Assembly: GCA_003512805.1 (NCBI GenBank)
Contig: DOOK01000368.1
Location: 1 to 12,386, forward strand
Direction of reading: 5' to 3'
DNA length: 12,386 bases
Origin: Erwinia sp.
GTDB taxonomy: Bacteria; Pseudomonadota; Gammaproteobacteria; Enterobacterales; Enterobacteriaceae
Program-made: the position numbers and the translations under genes
Shown: piece by piece, positions 1 through 7,753 of the stretch
Layout of the letters: each line of letters opens with the position of its first letter
Numbering within the stretch: the stretch's first letter is position 1
The notes under the pieces: generated by a model
What the model was told of the DNA's origin: nothing
The model's input: the letters and a program-made list of their open reading frames with translations, nothing else
The model's database searches: none

Positions 1-579
1 AATACGGCGATGCGCAGCGGCGAACATCTGCCCGCCCTCAGTGAAGACCAGAAACAGCGTATCGGCAATTATGCCAGCGACTACGCGATTATTTACGGAT
101 TTTCTCAGCAGGTTAACCGCGCTGTGGATAGTGGCCTGAAGCCGGTAGTGGATGAGTTGTCGGCTATTCGCACGCCACAGGACTACCTGACCCATCGCGA
201 TTCTTTGCGTCAGGCCAGCGGGTCGCTGGACGTGCTGGCGCAGCAGATCCAGACGGCGAAAACGCAGGCCGACAGCAGCAAAGCCGGACTGAAACAGCCT
301 GCGGACCTGAAAACAGTTTACGACGCTCTCTACAGCAAAGTGGTTACGCAGCCTGCTGATTCACTGCTGCCGCTGCTGCCTGCGCTGCAGAAGCTGAGCC
401 AGGATGCCGTGCAAACAGGTGATTTCCTGCAGCAGCAGGGTTCACAGGTAAGCTTCAACGGTCAGACCATCCAGTTTCCCAGCCAGCAACAGGCGACTCA
501 GTACAACACGCTCATGAGCAATATTTCTGCTAACGCCCATGCGCTTGGCCAGGCGCAAAACACGCTTCAGGGTCAGTAA
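1..579 (+). CDS. yiaF: YiaF, DUF3053 family lipoprotein (5' end outside window)
   Basis: The reading frame is already open at base 1 (Asn-Thr-Ala before the first in-window Met), so the gene starts upstream and only its C-terminal ~192 residues are here. It matches E. coli YiaF (DUF3053) from memory: a segment like MRSGEHLPALSEDQK, then SDYAIIYGFSQQVN, PVVDELSAIRTPQDY, and near the end GSQVSFNGQTIQFPSQQQA. In E. coli the missing part is a lipoprotein signal peptide with a lipobox Cys, so the protein is probably membrane-anchored in the envelope; that cannot be seen here. The visible part is soluble, Gln/Ala-rich and predicted helical. Function is not established. A hairpin follows the TAA stop. 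Family identity is confident; role unknown. Confidence 0.88.
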   Translation, partial: NTAMRSGEHLPALSEDQKQRIGNYASDYAIIYGFSQQVNRAVDSGLKPVVDELSAIRTPQDYLTHRDSLRQASGSLDVLAQQIQTAKTQADSSKAGLKQPADLKTVYDALYSKVVTQPADSLLPLLPALQKLSQDAVQTGDFLQQQGSQVSFNGQTIQFPSQQQATQYNTLMSNISANAHALGQAQNTLQGQ

Positions 580-588
580 GTTTTTGCT

Positions 589-620
589 GCGGGTCGCGCC
601 CGGTGGGCGGCCCGCTTCTT
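589..620 (+). terminator. Rho-independent terminator after yiaF
   Basis: A GC-rich interrupted hairpin pairs GCGGG (589-593) and CGCCC (597-601) with GGGCG (605-609) and CCCGC (611-615), with a 3-base loop and small bulges, followed by TTCTT. It lies 10 bases after the yiaF stop and separates yiaF from the mtl control region. Confidence 0.6.
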
Positions 621-677
621 ATCCAGGCCTCTTTTCCTTAGCCAATAGCGTCATCACACCTTACCCTGCAAATAAAT

Positions 678-693
678 TGTGATTTTCATCACG
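678..693 (+). promoter_or_regulatory. CRP-cAMP site 1 of the mtl promoter
   Basis: TGTGA-TTTTCA-TCACG is one base off the CRP core TGTGA-N6-TCACA. Centre 685.5, the most distal of four sites upstream of mtlA. The E. coli mtl promoter is known for carrying several CRP sites. Confidence 0.75.
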
Positions 694-721
694 TATCAGG
701 CATAAAGTCCGCGAAAGAAAG

Positions 722-737
722 CGTGATATCAATCACA
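722..737 (+). promoter_or_regulatory. CRP-cAMP site 2 of the mtl promoter
   Basis: CGTGA-TATCAA-TCACA, one base off the CRP core consensus. Centre 729.5, exactly 44 bp downstream of site 1. Confidence 0.75.
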
Positions 738-794
738 TAACGCCGCTCCGCAGGCCCGTTTACTGACCAGGATCCGCCTGTTTTTCGTCCTTTA

Positions 795-810
795 TGTGAT
801 CAATATCACG
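795..810 (+). promoter_or_regulatory. CRP-cAMP site 3 of the mtl promoter
   Basis: TGTGA-TCAATA-TCACG, one base off the CRP core consensus. Centre 802.5, 73 bp downstream of site 2. Confidence 0.75.
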
Positions 811-838
811 TATTAACCCCGCACCTACCGCACCATTG

Positions 839-854
839 AGTGACACAGATCACA
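839..854 (+). promoter_or_regulatory. CRP-cAMP site 4 of the mtl promoter (promoter-proximal)
   Basis: AGTGA-CACAGA-TCACA, one base off the CRP core consensus. Centre 846.5, 44 bp downstream of site 3. A class I spacing of -61.5 would put transcription start near 908, consistent with the weak extended -10 at 889-897. Confidence 0.75.
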
Positions 855-888
855 CTTTAGCGGGTGAGTACGCAGCGTCATCAACGCG

Positions 889-897
889 TGCTAGAGT
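889..897 (+). promoter_or_regulatory. Candidate extended -10 element of mtlA
   Basis: TGC followed by TAGAGT (892-897) resembles an extended -10. The -35 region 17 bases upstream (869-874) is poor, as expected for an activator-dependent promoter fed by the CRP sites. Start would be about 904-908, leaving a leader of roughly 70 bases before mtlA. No MtlR operator can be named. Confidence 0.4.
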
Positions 898-975
898 CCG
901 CCTGCACAGGGCTACGTTTTAAACAAAAATCAGCGCGCTCTCTTGTCGGCGCGTACCAATAAGGGGTGTGCTTGT

Positions 976-2907
976 ATGTCCTCATCAGATATCAAGATTA
1001 AAGTGCAGAACTTTGGTCGCTTTCTGAGCAACATGGTAATGCCAAACATCGGGGCCTTTATCGCCTGGGGTATTATCACGGCGCTGTTTATTCCAACCGG
1101 CTGGCTGCCAAACGCAACCATGGCCAAACTGGTTGGCCCAATGATCACCTATCTGCTGCCATTACTGATTGGCTACACCGGCGGACGTCTGGTGGGCGGC
1201 GATCGCGGCGGCGTGGTCGGTGCTATCACCACCATGGGCGTGATTGTCGGCGCGGATATGCCTATGTTTCTCGGCTCGATGATTGCCGGCCCGCTGGGCG
1301 GCTGGGCGATCAAGAAGTTTGACCGCGTCGTTGACGGCAAAATCAAGAGCGGCTTTGAGATGCTGGTCAACAACTTCTCTGCCGGTATTATCGGGATGCT
1401 GCTGGCCATTCTGGCGTTCCTGGCTATCGGGCCACTGGTGGAAGGGCTGTCGCATATTCTCGCCGCTGGCGTGAATCTGATGGTGCAGAACAACCTGCTG
1501 CCGTTGACCTCTGTTTTCGTCGAACCGGCAAAAATCCTGTTCCTGAACAATGCTATCAACCACGGTATTTTTTCACCGCTGGGTATTCAGCAGGCCAGCG
1601 AAGCCGGCAAGTCTATTTTCTTCCTGATTGAAGCGAATCCCGGCCCGGGTATGGGCGTGCTGATGGCCTATATGTTCTTTGGCCGCGGCAATGCCAAACA
1701 GTCCGCTGGCGGCGCAGCTATTATTCACTTCCTGGGCGGTATCCACGAGATCTACTTCCCTTACGTGCTGATGAATCCGCGCCTGATTATCGCCGTGATC
1801 CTGGGCGGTATGACCGGTGTCTTCACGCTGACGGTATTAAATGGCGGCCTGGTTTCTCCGGCTTCTCCGGGGTCTATCCTGGCCGTACTGGCAATGACGC
1901 CAAAAGGCGCGTACTTCGCTAATATTGCCGCTATCGTGGCTGCTTTTGCGGTCTCTTTTGTGGTTTCCGCCATTCTGTTGAAAACCAGCAAGGCGAAAGA
2001 AGAAGACGATATCGAAGCAGCGGCGCGTCGCGTTAGCGAAATGAAGGCGAAGTCCAAAGGCCAGACCGTAACCACTGCCACCGCCAACGAAGGCATGAAC
2101 GGCGACCTTAGCCACGTGCGCAAAATCATCGTTGCCTGCGATGCCGGAATGGGCTCCAGCGCCATGGGTGCCGGCGTGCTGCGTAAAAAGGTCAACGATG
2201 CAGGACTGAGTAATATTTCCGTTACCAATACCGCCATCAATAACCTGCCGGGCGATGTGGATCTGGTGATTACCCACCGCGATCTGACCGAACGTGCGAT
2301 ACGTCAGGCGCCGCACGCTCAGCACATCTCGCTGACTAACTTCCTCGACAGCGGCCTCTACACCGATCTGACTTCCCGACTGGTGCAGGCAAACCGCAGC
2401 GAAGGGAATCGTGAAAAAGTCACTGCCGCGCTGAGCGACAGTTATGATGACGGCCAGCAGCATCTGTTCAAACTGGGCGCGGGCAATATCTTCCTGGGCA
2501 ATCATGCGACCGACAAAGAGCAGGCAATCCGCTTCGCGGGTGAGCAGCTGGTAAAAGGCGGTTACGTCGAGCCGGAATACGTTGAGGCGATGCTGGATCG
2601 CGAGAAGCTGACGCCAACCTATCTGGGCGAATCTATTGCCGTACCCCATGGTACCATCGAGGCCAAAGATCGCGTGTTGAAAACGGGCATTGTGTTCTGT
2701 CAGTATCCGCAGGGCGTGCGATTCGGCGAGGATGAAGAGGATATCGCCAGGCTGGTTATCGGTATTGCGGCCCGTAATAATGAGCACATTCAGGTCATCA
2801 CCAGTCTGACTAATGCGCTGGATGACGACAGCGTCATTGCCCGCCTGGCGACAACTAACAGCGTACAGGAAGTGCTGGATCTGCTGTCAGGTAAGCCGTC
2901 AGCGTAA
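976..2907 (+). CDS. mtlA: Mannitol-specific PTS enzyme EIICBA (mannitol permease)
   Basis: Imports mannitol across the inner membrane and phosphorylates it to mannitol-1-phosphate with phosphate passed from HPr. The 643-residue product (E. coli 637) carries the three fused PTS domains: membrane EIIC at about 1-345 with many hydrophobic segments and the GGIHE motif (His257, Glu258) implicated in substrate binding; EIIB at about 385-475 with phospho-Cys388 in [16 protein letters not shown] at about 495-640 with phospho-His558 in SIAVPHGT. The ATG at 976 is chosen because [19 protein letters not shown] matches the E. coli start; an in-frame TTG at 943 would only add 11 unrelated residues. All active-site residues are present, so it should be functional. 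Four CRP sites upstream indicate cAMP control; mtlD follows after 89 bases. Confidence 0.97.
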   Translation: MSSSDIKIKVQNFGRFLSNMVMPNIGAFIAWGIITALFIPTGWLPNATMAKLVGPMITYLLPLLIGYTGGRLVGGDRGGVVGAITTMGVIVGADMPMFLGSMIAGPLGGWAIKKFDRVVDGKIKSGFEMLVNNFSAGIIGMLLAILAFLAIGPLVEGLSHILAAGVNLMVQNNLLPLTSVFVEPAKILFLNNAINHGIFSPLGIQQASEAGKSIFFLIEANPGPGMGVLMAYMFFGRGNAKQSAGGAAIIHFLGGIHEIYFPYVLMNPRLIIAVILGGMTGVFTLTVLNGGLVSPASPGSILAVLAMTPKGAYFANIAAIVAAFAVSFVVSAILLKTSKAKEEDDIEAAARRVSEMKAKSKGQTVTTATANEGMNGDLSHVRKIIVACDAGMGSSAMGAGVLRKKVNDAGLSNISVTNTAINNLPGDVDLVITHRDLTERAIRQAPHAQHISLTNFLDSGLYTDLTSRLVQANRSEGNREKVTAALSDSYDDGQQHLFKLGAGNIFLGNHATDKEQAIRFAGEQLVKGGYVEPEYVEAMLDREKLTPTYLGESIAVPHGTIEAKDRVLKTGIVFCQYPQGVRFGEDEEDIARLVIGIAARNNEHIQVITSLTNALDDDSVIARLATTNSVQEVLDLLSGKPSA

Positions 2908-2929
2908 GCGGGCCGGAAAAATTACCCCA

Positions 2930-2954
2930 GGGCCGGGCATGCCCGGCTCTTTTT
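2930..2954 (+). terminator. Hairpin plus T-run between mtlA and mtlD (possible attenuator)
   Basis: GCCGGGC (2932-2938) and GCCCGGC (2941-2947) form a perfect palindrome, extendable by two pairs to 2930-2949, followed by TTTTT at 2950-2954. This looks like an intrinsic terminator, yet it sits inside the mtlA-mtlD operon, so it is probably a partial terminator or a 3'-end stabiliser that lowers mtlD relative to mtlA. No separate mtlD promoter is obvious in the 89-base gap. Confidence 0.55.
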
Positions 2955-2996
2955 CGGGTCGGGCCTGCCCGGCCTTTCATTAATATGGGAAAAATT

Positions 2997-4145
2997 ATGA
3001 AAGCTCTTCATTTTGGCGCCGGCAACATTGGCCGTGGTTTTATTGGCAAGTTGCTGGCAGATGCGGGCGTGCAACTCACTTTTGCCGACGTTAACCAGGT
3101 GGTACTGGATGCGCTGAACGCTCGTCACGAATACCCGGTTCACGTGGTTGGCGAGCAGGCGCAGATAGAAAAGGTTAAGGGTGTCAACGCGGTTAACAGC
3201 GCCAGCGATGAAATCGTTCCGCTGATTGCAGAAGTGGATTTGCTGACCACGGCAGTTGGCCCGCAAATCCTGGAGCGCATTGCAGGCGGCATTGCCAAAG
3301 GGCTGGTGCAGCGCCATGAAAGCGGTAATGCGCGTCCGCTGAACATTATCGCCTGTGAAAATATGGTCCGTGGTACCAGCCAGCTGAAAGGCCATGTGCT
3401 GAAAGCGCTGCCGGAACAGCATCACGCCTGGGTAGAGGCGCACGTCGGCTTTGTTGACTCGGCCGTGGATCGTATCGTCCCGCCGTCTGCCGCTGGCACT
3501 ACCGATCCGTTGGAAGTGACGGTAGAAACCTTCAGCGAGTGGATCGTTGATCAAACCCAGTTTAAAGGCGAGCCGCCTGCTATTGCGGGTATGGAGCTGA
3601 CCGATAACCTGATGGCGTTTGTTGAGCGCAAGCTGTTCACGCTGAATACCGGCCATGCGATTACCGCCTATCTGGGCCAGCTGGCAGGCCACGCCACCAT
3701 CCGCGACGCCATTCTGGATGAGAAAGTCCGCACGGTCGTTCAGGGCGCGATGGAAGAAAGCGGCGCGGTACTGATTAAGCGTTACGGCTTTGAGGCGGCG
3801 AAACATGCGGCCTATATTCAAAAAATATTGGGCCGTTTTGAGAACCCTTATTTGCAGGATGACGTGGAGCGCGTGGGCCGCCAGCCGCTACGCAAGCTGA
3901 GCGCGGGCGATCGCCTGATCAAACCGACGCTGGGCACGCTGGAGTATCAGTTGCCGCACGACAATCTGGTGAAAGGCATTGCGGCCGCCCTGCACTACCG
4001 CAGCGATCAGGATCCGCAGGCGCAGGAGCTGGCCGAGCTGATTAATCGTCAGGGCGTACAGGCCACGCTGGCGCAGGTTTCCGGCCTCGAGGCCGAAAGT
4101 GAAGTGGTGAAGGCGGCGGTCGCGGCCTGGCACGAAATGGCCTGA
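2997..4145 (+). CDS. mtlD: Mannitol-1-phosphate 5-dehydrogenase
   Basis: Cytoplasmic NAD-dependent oxidation of mannitol-1-phosphate to fructose-6-phosphate, the step that feeds the MtlA product into glycolysis. The product is 382 residues, the same length as E. coli MtlD. The N-terminal Rossmann motif is [12 protein letters not shown] (residues 5-16); the catalytic segment of the polyol dehydrogenase family is [12 protein letters not shown] (from about residue 210, with Lys212, Asn217 and His220). Start is taken at ATG 2997 ([10 protein letters not shown], as in E. coli) with GGGA six bases upstream; the in-frame ATG at 2985 would add MGKI and place that Shine-Dalgarno inside the gene. No broken or missing key residue. 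A strong terminator follows directly. Confidence 0.97.
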   Translation: MKALHFGAGNIGRGFIGKLLADAGVQLTFADVNQVVLDALNARHEYPVHVVGEQAQIEKVKGVNAVNSASDEIVPLIAEVDLLTTAVGPQILERIAGGIAKGLVQRHESGNARPLNIIACENMVRGTSQLKGHVLKALPEQHHAWVEAHVGFVDSAVDRIVPPSAAGTTDPLEVTVETFSEWIVDQTQFKGEPPAIAGMELTDNLMAFVERKLFTLNTGHAITAYLGQLAGHATIRDAILDEKVRTVVQGAMEESGAVLIKRYGFEAAKHAAYIQKILGRFENPYLQDDVERVGRQPLRKLSAGDRLIKPTLGTLEYQLPHDNLVKGIAAALHYRSDQDPQAQELAELINRQGVQATLAQVSGLEAESEVVKAAVAAWHEMA

Positions 4146-4148
4146 CAG

Positions 4149-4178
4149 AAAGCCGGGCCACGCTACGGCCCGGCTTTT
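4149..4178 (+). terminator. Rho-independent terminator after mtlD
   Basis: AGCCGGGCC (4151-4159), a 7-base loop, and GGCCCGGCT (4167-4175) form a perfect 9-bp stem extended by A-T pairs, ending in TTTT. It separates mtlD from mtlR, so mtlR is probably expressed by read-through or from a weak local promoter. Confidence 0.8.
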
Positions 4179-4214
4179 CTTGCCCACGTTAAGGACGGTT
4201 TTACGGATAAAATA

Positions 4215-4751
4215 ATGCAGGCTCTGATGGAAAAACCCCAGGCTTTCGAAAATCGGGTGCTGGAACGCCTGAACGCTGGTCGTACGGTCAGAAGCTTTTT
4301 CACGGTGGCCGTCGAGCTGCTGGGTGAAGCGATCGATCTGCTGGTAGTGCAGGTATTCCGCAAGGATGACTATGCCGTAAAGTATGCGGTAGAGCCTTTA
4401 CTGCTGGGCAATGGCCCGTTGGGCGAACTGTCGGTCCGGCTGAAGCTGGTTTATGGTTTAGGCGTGATCGGCAGACATGAGTACGAAGATGCCGAACTGC
4501 TGCTGGCACTGCGTGAAGCGCTGAATGATGACGGTACCGATTATCGCTTTACCGACGACGAGCTGCTCGGGCCGGTTGGCGAGCTGCACTGCGTTGACGC
4601 GCTGCCACCCTACCCCGATTTCAACAACGCCGATGCTGAACTCCGCACGCTGTTGCAACAGCGTTACCAGCAGATGGTACGCTCGACGCTGGTGCTGTCG
4701 CTGACGGCATTAATTTCCCCTATTGGTACCCGTCAGGCTTTCAAAAAGTAA
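4215..4751 (+). CDS. mtlR: Mannitol operon repressor MtlR
   Basis: Negative modulator of mtl expression. The 178-residue product matches E. coli MtlR (195 residues): AFENRVLERLNAGRTVRSFF, EAIDLLVVQVFRKDDYAVKYAVEPLL, SVRLKLVYGLGVIGRHEYEDAELL, and LGPVGELHCVDALPP, ending in AFKK. It is a soluble, mostly helical protein with no recognisable helix-turn-helix; the family is thought to act without a classical DNA-binding domain, possibly through partners such as HPr. The start is the first ATG in frame, with a weak GGA about 7 bases upstream. The E. coli protein begins some 17 residues earlier, and upstream codons here encode a similar stretch (FTDKIMQ) but offer no standard start codon, so a non-canonical earlier start cannot be excluded. 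Confidence 0.92.
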   Translation: MQALMEKPQAFENRVLERLNAGRTVRSFFTVAVELLGEAIDLLVVQVFRKDDYAVKYAVEPLLLGNGPLGELSVRLKLVYGLGVIGRHEYEDAELLLALREALNDDGTDYRFTDDELLGPVGELHCVDALPPYPDFNNADAELRTLLQQRYQQMVRSTLVLSLTALISPIGTRQAFKK

Positions 4752-4821
4752 CCTGCGCGTCCTGCTCTTCCCTGCGCTTTCGTGTATCCTTGCCCCATGA
4801 TTCACTCAACGGTTAATGACA

Positions 4822-5184
4822 ATGAAAGAAGAAATCCAGGCAGAAATTAAAACGCTCAGCGACAAGCTGGATGCCCTGACGCGTAAGGAGCCGCTGCTGC
4901 TGGAATCCGGTGAAGCGGAGAAATTAGGCGAGCTGCTAAAAGAAAAAGAGAAGCTGGTTATCGAGCTGGAACGCCTGCGCGGCGCGCGCGAAGAAAAACT
5001 GAGCAAAGAAGCGCAGAAGCTAAAACAGCTGCCTTTTAACCGCGTTATCACCAAAAAAGAGCAGGCCAATATGGGCGCGCTCAAGAAAAGCGTACGTGGT
5101 CTGATCGTGGTGCACCCTATGACCGCACTGGGCCGTGAAATGGGATTGAAAGAAGTGACTGGCTTCGCGAAAGCCGCTTTTTAA
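4822..5184 (+). CDS. yibL: YibL, ribosome-associated DUF2810 family protein
   Basis: A 120-residue protein, the same length as E. coli YibL when started at ATG 4822 (MKEEIQ, like E. coli MKEVEK); an ATG two codons earlier (4816) is possible. Residues 1-60 are rich in Glu/Lys/Leu with heptad-like spacing, a likely coiled coil. The conserved C-terminal half is [20 protein letters not shown], then [20 protein letters not shown] and TGFAKAAF at the end. E. coli YibL has been reported to co-purify with ribosomes; its molecular role is unknown. It follows mtlR as in E. coli, after 70 bases, and has its own terminator. No sign of damage. Confidence 0.92.
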   Translation: MKEEIQAEIKTLSDKLDALTRKEPLLLESGEAEKLGELLKEKEKLVIELERLRGAREEKLSKEAQKLKQLPFNRVITKKEQANMGALKKSVRGLIVVHPMTALGREMGLKEVTGFAKAAF

Positions 5185-5191
5185 TCCTCAG

Positions 5192-5215
5192 GCGGGCGCC
5201 TGCGCCCGCTTTCTT
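5192..5215 (+). terminator. Rho-independent terminator after yibL
   Basis: GCGGGCG (5192-5198), loop CCTG, CGCCCGC (5203-5209), then TTTCTT. The 3' arm and T-run are the first bases of a 101-bp unit that is repeated immediately downstream, so a second orphan copy of this half hairpin lies at 5304-5316. Confidence 0.8.
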
Positions 5216-5401
5216 AAAACCACCCGTTAACACCCACCGTCGTGCTCCATGGCGATTTAATATGACGTCCCTGCATATAACCAGCGCTAACGTGCAGCGA
5301 TATCGCCCGCTTTCTTAAAACCACCTGTTAACACCCACCGTCGTGCTCCATGGCGATTCAATACGACGTCCCTGCATATAACCGGCGCTAACGTGCAGCG
5401 A
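5203..5401. repeat. 101-bp tandem duplication (two copies)
   Basis: Copy 1 spans 5203-5303 and copy 2 begins at 5304 and stays aligned to about 5401. Only about four substitutions are visible (for example CACCCG/CACCTG, GATTTA/GATTCA, ATATGAC/ATACGAC, ACCAGC/ACCGGC), so the copies are roughly 96% identical. The unit contains the 3' arm of the yibL terminator and, on the minus strand, the last ~28 codons and stop of an autotransporter-like gene. Confidence 0.92.
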
Positions 5402-5655
5402 CAGCGCGGACGACAGTACCGCCGTTGCGGCAGGCGTAATAGCATAGTTAGCGGGCGGCATCGGTTGCGGAAAGGGTTTTGGCTCTGGCTGCGGGACAGG
5501 TTTCGTTTTCTTCTTGCGGTTGCTCAGGAGAGACTTCAGGCTGATTATCCGGCGTCTCTACCCCTTCCATCCTAACCGTACCGCTGCCGGATAGGGTGCT
5601 GAAAGTCAGCCTGGAATACCCCAAAAATAGAAGAGGTTTCAGGATGGGGTCTTTT
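5214..5655 (-). pseudogene. Relic of a type V (AIDA/pertactin-type) autotransporter adhesin, 3' part
   Basis: Read on the minus strand, the segment near 5609-5565 encodes LTFSTLSGSGTVRMEG, the style of sequence found where an autotransporter passenger ends. It runs into an acidic Pro/Glu stretch, shifts frame near 5500, and continues as a proline-rich linker (PVPQPEPKPFPQPMPP). This is followed by YAITPAATAVLSSALS and then directly by HVSAGYMQGRRIESPWST and TVGVNRWF with a stop at 5315-5317; a duplicated tail (ending VNGWF, stop 5214-5216) follows. Autotransporters end in a ~270-residue 12-strand barrel whose last strand ends in Phe; here most of the barrel is absent, so an internal deletion joined linker to last strand. 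No start, signal peptide or passenger remains. The family call rests on motif resemblance only. Confidence 0.55.
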
Positions 5656-5773
5656 TAGCACGTCAGTAGCGAGTAGCCTTCGCTGCCAGGTGTTGTTAAA
5701 AGCTGCCCGTATCGATATAACTAACGCGCCTCCGGATAGCAGCAAAGTACGAGACGAGGATTGCGGGCCTTTT

Positions 5774-5815
5774 ATAAAAAAATACCCCGCTGACGGATGA
5801 CCAGCAGGGTATTTA
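5774..5815 (-). terminator. Rho-independent terminator of sodA
   Basis: On the minus strand an AATACCC-type arm (plus 5807-5813) pairs with its complement (plus 5781-5787), with GCTG/CAGC pairing nearer the loop and one C-A mismatch. A run of seven T (plus 5776-5782 as A) completes it. It starts about 40 bases after the sodA stop. Confidence 0.85.
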
Positions 5816-5852
5816 TCAGGCGCTTATGAAGTCAGCACCTGGCATGTCGGGC

Positions 5853-6470
5853 TTATTTAGCCGCAGCGAAGTTCTCTGCTGCCACGTCCCAGTTAACGAC
5901 TTCCCAGAAGGCTTTGATGTAGTCAGGACGTTTATTCTGATATTTCAGATAGTAAGCGTGTTCCCACACGTCCAGGCCCACAATCGGGGTACCGGAAGCG
6001 CCAGAGATCGCTTCACCCATCAGCGGGTTGTCCTGATTAGCAGTGGAAACGACAGCCAGCTTGCCGTCTTTCTTGACCAGCCACGCCCAGCCGGAGCCGA
6101 AACGGGTAGCAGCTGCTTTTTCAAACGCTTCTTTAAACGCTTCAACGCTACCGAAATCTTTTTCGATGGCCGCTTTCAGTTCGCCGCCCAGCGTGGTGCC
6201 GGTTTTCAGGCCCTTCCAGAAGAAGCTGTGGTTAGCGTGCCCGCCCGCATTGTTACGCAGAACGGTTTTCTTGTCGGCAGGTACCTGATCCAGTTTGGTG
6301 ATCAGATCTTCTACCGCCAGGTTAGCGAACTCGGTGCCTTCCAGCGCGGCGTTCGCATTGTTCACGTAGGTCTGGTGATGTTTGGTATGATGGATCTCCA
6401 TCGTCTGCTTGTCGAAATGCGGTTCCAGTGCGTCGTATGCGTAAGGCAGGGATGGCAGTGAATAACTCAT
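5853..6470 (-). CDS. sodA: Superoxide dismutase [Mn]
   Basis: Cytoplasmic Mn enzyme that dismutates superoxide to oxygen and hydrogen peroxide. The 205-residue product is nearly identical in layout to E. coli SodA (206). Metal ligands are His27 (EIHHTKHH), His81 ([10 protein letters not shown]), Asp167 and His171 ([10 protein letters not shown]); Gln146 in STANQD and the Gly-Gly before His78 fit the Mn rather than the Fe type. Start is ATG at 6470 ([19 protein letters not shown]), with GGAG nine bases upstream; an upstream in-frame extension to 6503 would be non-homologous. Single-gene unit with its own promoter and terminator. One residue is missing in the loop after ALE compared with E. coli, which is harmless. 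Confidence 0.98.
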   Translation of the reverse strand: MSYSLPSLPYAYDALEPHFDKQTMEIHHTKHHQTYVNNANAALEGTEFANLAVEDLITKLDQVPADKKTVLRNNAGGHANHSFFWKGLKTGTTLGGELKAAIEKDFGSVEAFKEAFEKAAATRFGSGWAWLVKKDGKLAVVSTANQDNPLMGEAISGASGTPIVGLDVWEHAYYLKYQNKRPDYIKAFWEVVNWDVAAENFAAAK

Positions 6471-6532
6471 GTTCATCATCTCCATTGGTTTTTTGAGCAG
6501 CACTTCCCGATGGGGTGCCGCGTAAGCAGTCG

Positions 6533-6557
6533 GATCATTATAGTTAAATTAATGATC
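6533..6557 (-). promoter_or_regulatory. sodA promoter -10 inside a perfect inverted repeat
   Basis: On the minus strand TATAAT lies at plus 6542-6537, giving a start near 6530 and a leader of about 60 bases. It overlaps a perfect inverted repeat, GATCATTA (6533-6540), 9-base spacer, TAATGATC (6550-6557). Upstream on the minus strand GCATTGATAACCC at about 6577-6565 resembles, from memory, the GCATTGATAATC stretch of the E. coli sodA promoter, a region bound by SoxS, Fur and ArcA. Which regulator uses the palindrome here is inference; Fur-like or redox control is most likely. Confidence 0.6.
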
Positions 6558-6564
6558 TGGAAAA

Positions 6565-6801
6565 GGGTTATCAATGCCCCGCTCTTTATAGGGTTATCAT
6601 TGGCAACGCCTCTACGGTGGCCGTCAGAACCCAATCTTTACCTCACAGAGCAAAAAGATATAAGCCGTTTACCTCTGCTAAAACAGCCTCTCCCTCAGTC
6701 GATCCGCTCTGCGGGCTGCTTGAGCCCAGGCCGCCGCAATACAACGTTCAGACGTTCCCAGGGTGCTCAATCACGGCGTCTTTTCGGGTCAGGCAGAGCG
6801 A
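6565..6801. other. sodA-fdhD intergenic remainder, no recognised feature
   Basis: About 240 bases between the sodA promoter and the fdhD stop. Small open frames on the plus strand show no recognisable protein. A GGGCT...AGCCC fold near 6713-6727 has no T-run. No clear terminator for fdhD was found, so fdhD transcripts may run into sodA. Confidence 0.5.
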
Positions 6802-7611
6802 TCAAACCAGCCGTTGGGGATGAGTATAAACCGTGGCACGACCCGGCTTGCTAAAGCCCACCAGCGTCAGGTTACTGCGCTGTGCCACCTCGACGGCCAG
6901 CCTGGTTGCGGCGGAAACCGCAAAAAGAATTTCCACGCCGCACATAGCGGATTTTTGCACCATCTCGTAGCTGGCGCGACTGGATACCAATACTGCCCCC
7001 TGTTGCCAGCCTGCCTGCCGACTGCGCAGGCCCAGCAGTTTATCCAGTGCCACGTGACGCCCTACGTCTTCACAGCCGCCGACCAGATTGCCGTCCGGCG
7101 CTACCCAGGCCGCGGCGTGCGTGCACCCCGTCAGCTGCCCCACGGGCTGATAGCTTTTCAGCTGCGCCAGGGCGCCATCCAGCCGATCCAGCGAAAACGT
7201 TTGGGTAAAAGGCAGCGGCTGTACAGGCTTGCCGATTTCCGCCAGCTGCTCCACGCCACAAACGCCGCAGCCGGTTCGTCCCGCCATCGCCCGACGCTGC
7301 TCTTTCAGCCCCATAAAACGGCGGCTGGAGAGTTCAACCTGTACTTCAAGACCTCCGCAGGAAGGGTGAATGTCGATGCCATAAATATCGCCGGGCGAGC
7401 CGATAATCCCTTCGGACAGGGAAAAACCTATGGCGAAAGCCTCAAGATCTTTCGGCGTCGCCATCATTACCACATGCGAAATGCCGTTATAAACCAGCGC
7501 CACTGGCACTTCGTCGGCCAGCCAGTCATCCTGCGCCGTCTCCAACGCATCGCGCTGCCAGACCTGAATTTGACTGGCCCCGGTCATCTCCTGCTCACTC
7601 GCCCTACTCAT
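6802..7611 (-). CDS. fdhD: FdhD, formate dehydrogenase sulfurtransferase (accessory protein)
   Basis: Cytoplasmic maturation factor that transfers sulfur from the cysteine desulfurase IscS to the molybdenum cofactor (bis-MGD), which formate dehydrogenases need for activity. The 269-residue product matches E. coli FdhD (277): [54 protein letters not shown] with the catalytic cysteines Cys115 and Cys118 in [11 protein letters not shown], then [49 protein letters not shown] and the end [18 protein letters not shown] 7611 (MSRASEQEM) is chosen for its AGGTGG Shine-Dalgarno; longer frames to 7701 look non-coding. It appears fully intact although the divergent formate dehydrogenase operon next to it is destroyed, so it presumably serves another formate dehydrogenase, or is awaiting decay. 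Confidence 0.96.
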   Translation of the reverse strand: MSRASEQEMTGASQIQVWQRDALETAQDDWLADEVPVALVYNGISHVVMMATPKDLEAFAIGFSLSEGIIGSPGDIYGIDIHPSCGGLEVQVELSSRRFMGLKEQRRAMAGRTGCGVCGVEQLAEIGKPVQPLPFTQTFSLDRLDGALAQLKSYQPVGQLTGCTHAAAWVAPDGNLVGGCEDVGRHVALDKLLGLRSRQAGWQQGAVLVSSRASYEMVQKSAMCGVEILFAVSAATRLAVEVAQRSNLTLVGFSKPGRATVYTHPQRLV

Positions 7612-7753
7612 TTTTCCACCTGTTTTTTTTCCTGCGTTCAAGCTGTACCACAACGCTCGCGCCTGCAATTCTGGACCGGCAGAACGTCGACCGCAAAACA
7701 ATAATCAGCGCAAAATTGTTTTGGAACGGTAAAGAGCACAAAAAGCGACCTGA

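Noticed and set aside
943..975. Upstream TTG start for mtlA
   Set aside because: It adds 11 residues absent from the family; ATG 976 gives the conserved N-terminus.
1837..2787. 316-codon open frame on the minus strand inside mtlA
   Set aside because: It is antisense to a fully conserved gene and its product resembles no protein; it results from the codon bias of mtlA.
2922..3821. 299-codon open frame on the minus strand over mtlD
   Set aside because: Antisense shadow of mtlD; no recognisable domain or ribosome site.
5393..5575. Arg-rich 60-codon plus-strand frame between yibL and sodA
   Set aside because: It overlaps the minus-strand autotransporter relic, and its composition is that of an antisense frame.
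5618..5656. ACCCCA...TGGGGT with T5 as a terminator
   Set aside because: Only a 6-bp stem with a 21-base loop; too weak, and no gene ends upstream on that strand.
6763..7704. 313-codon plus-strand frame over fdhD
   Set aside because: Antisense shadow; the minus-strand FdhD is conserved throughout.
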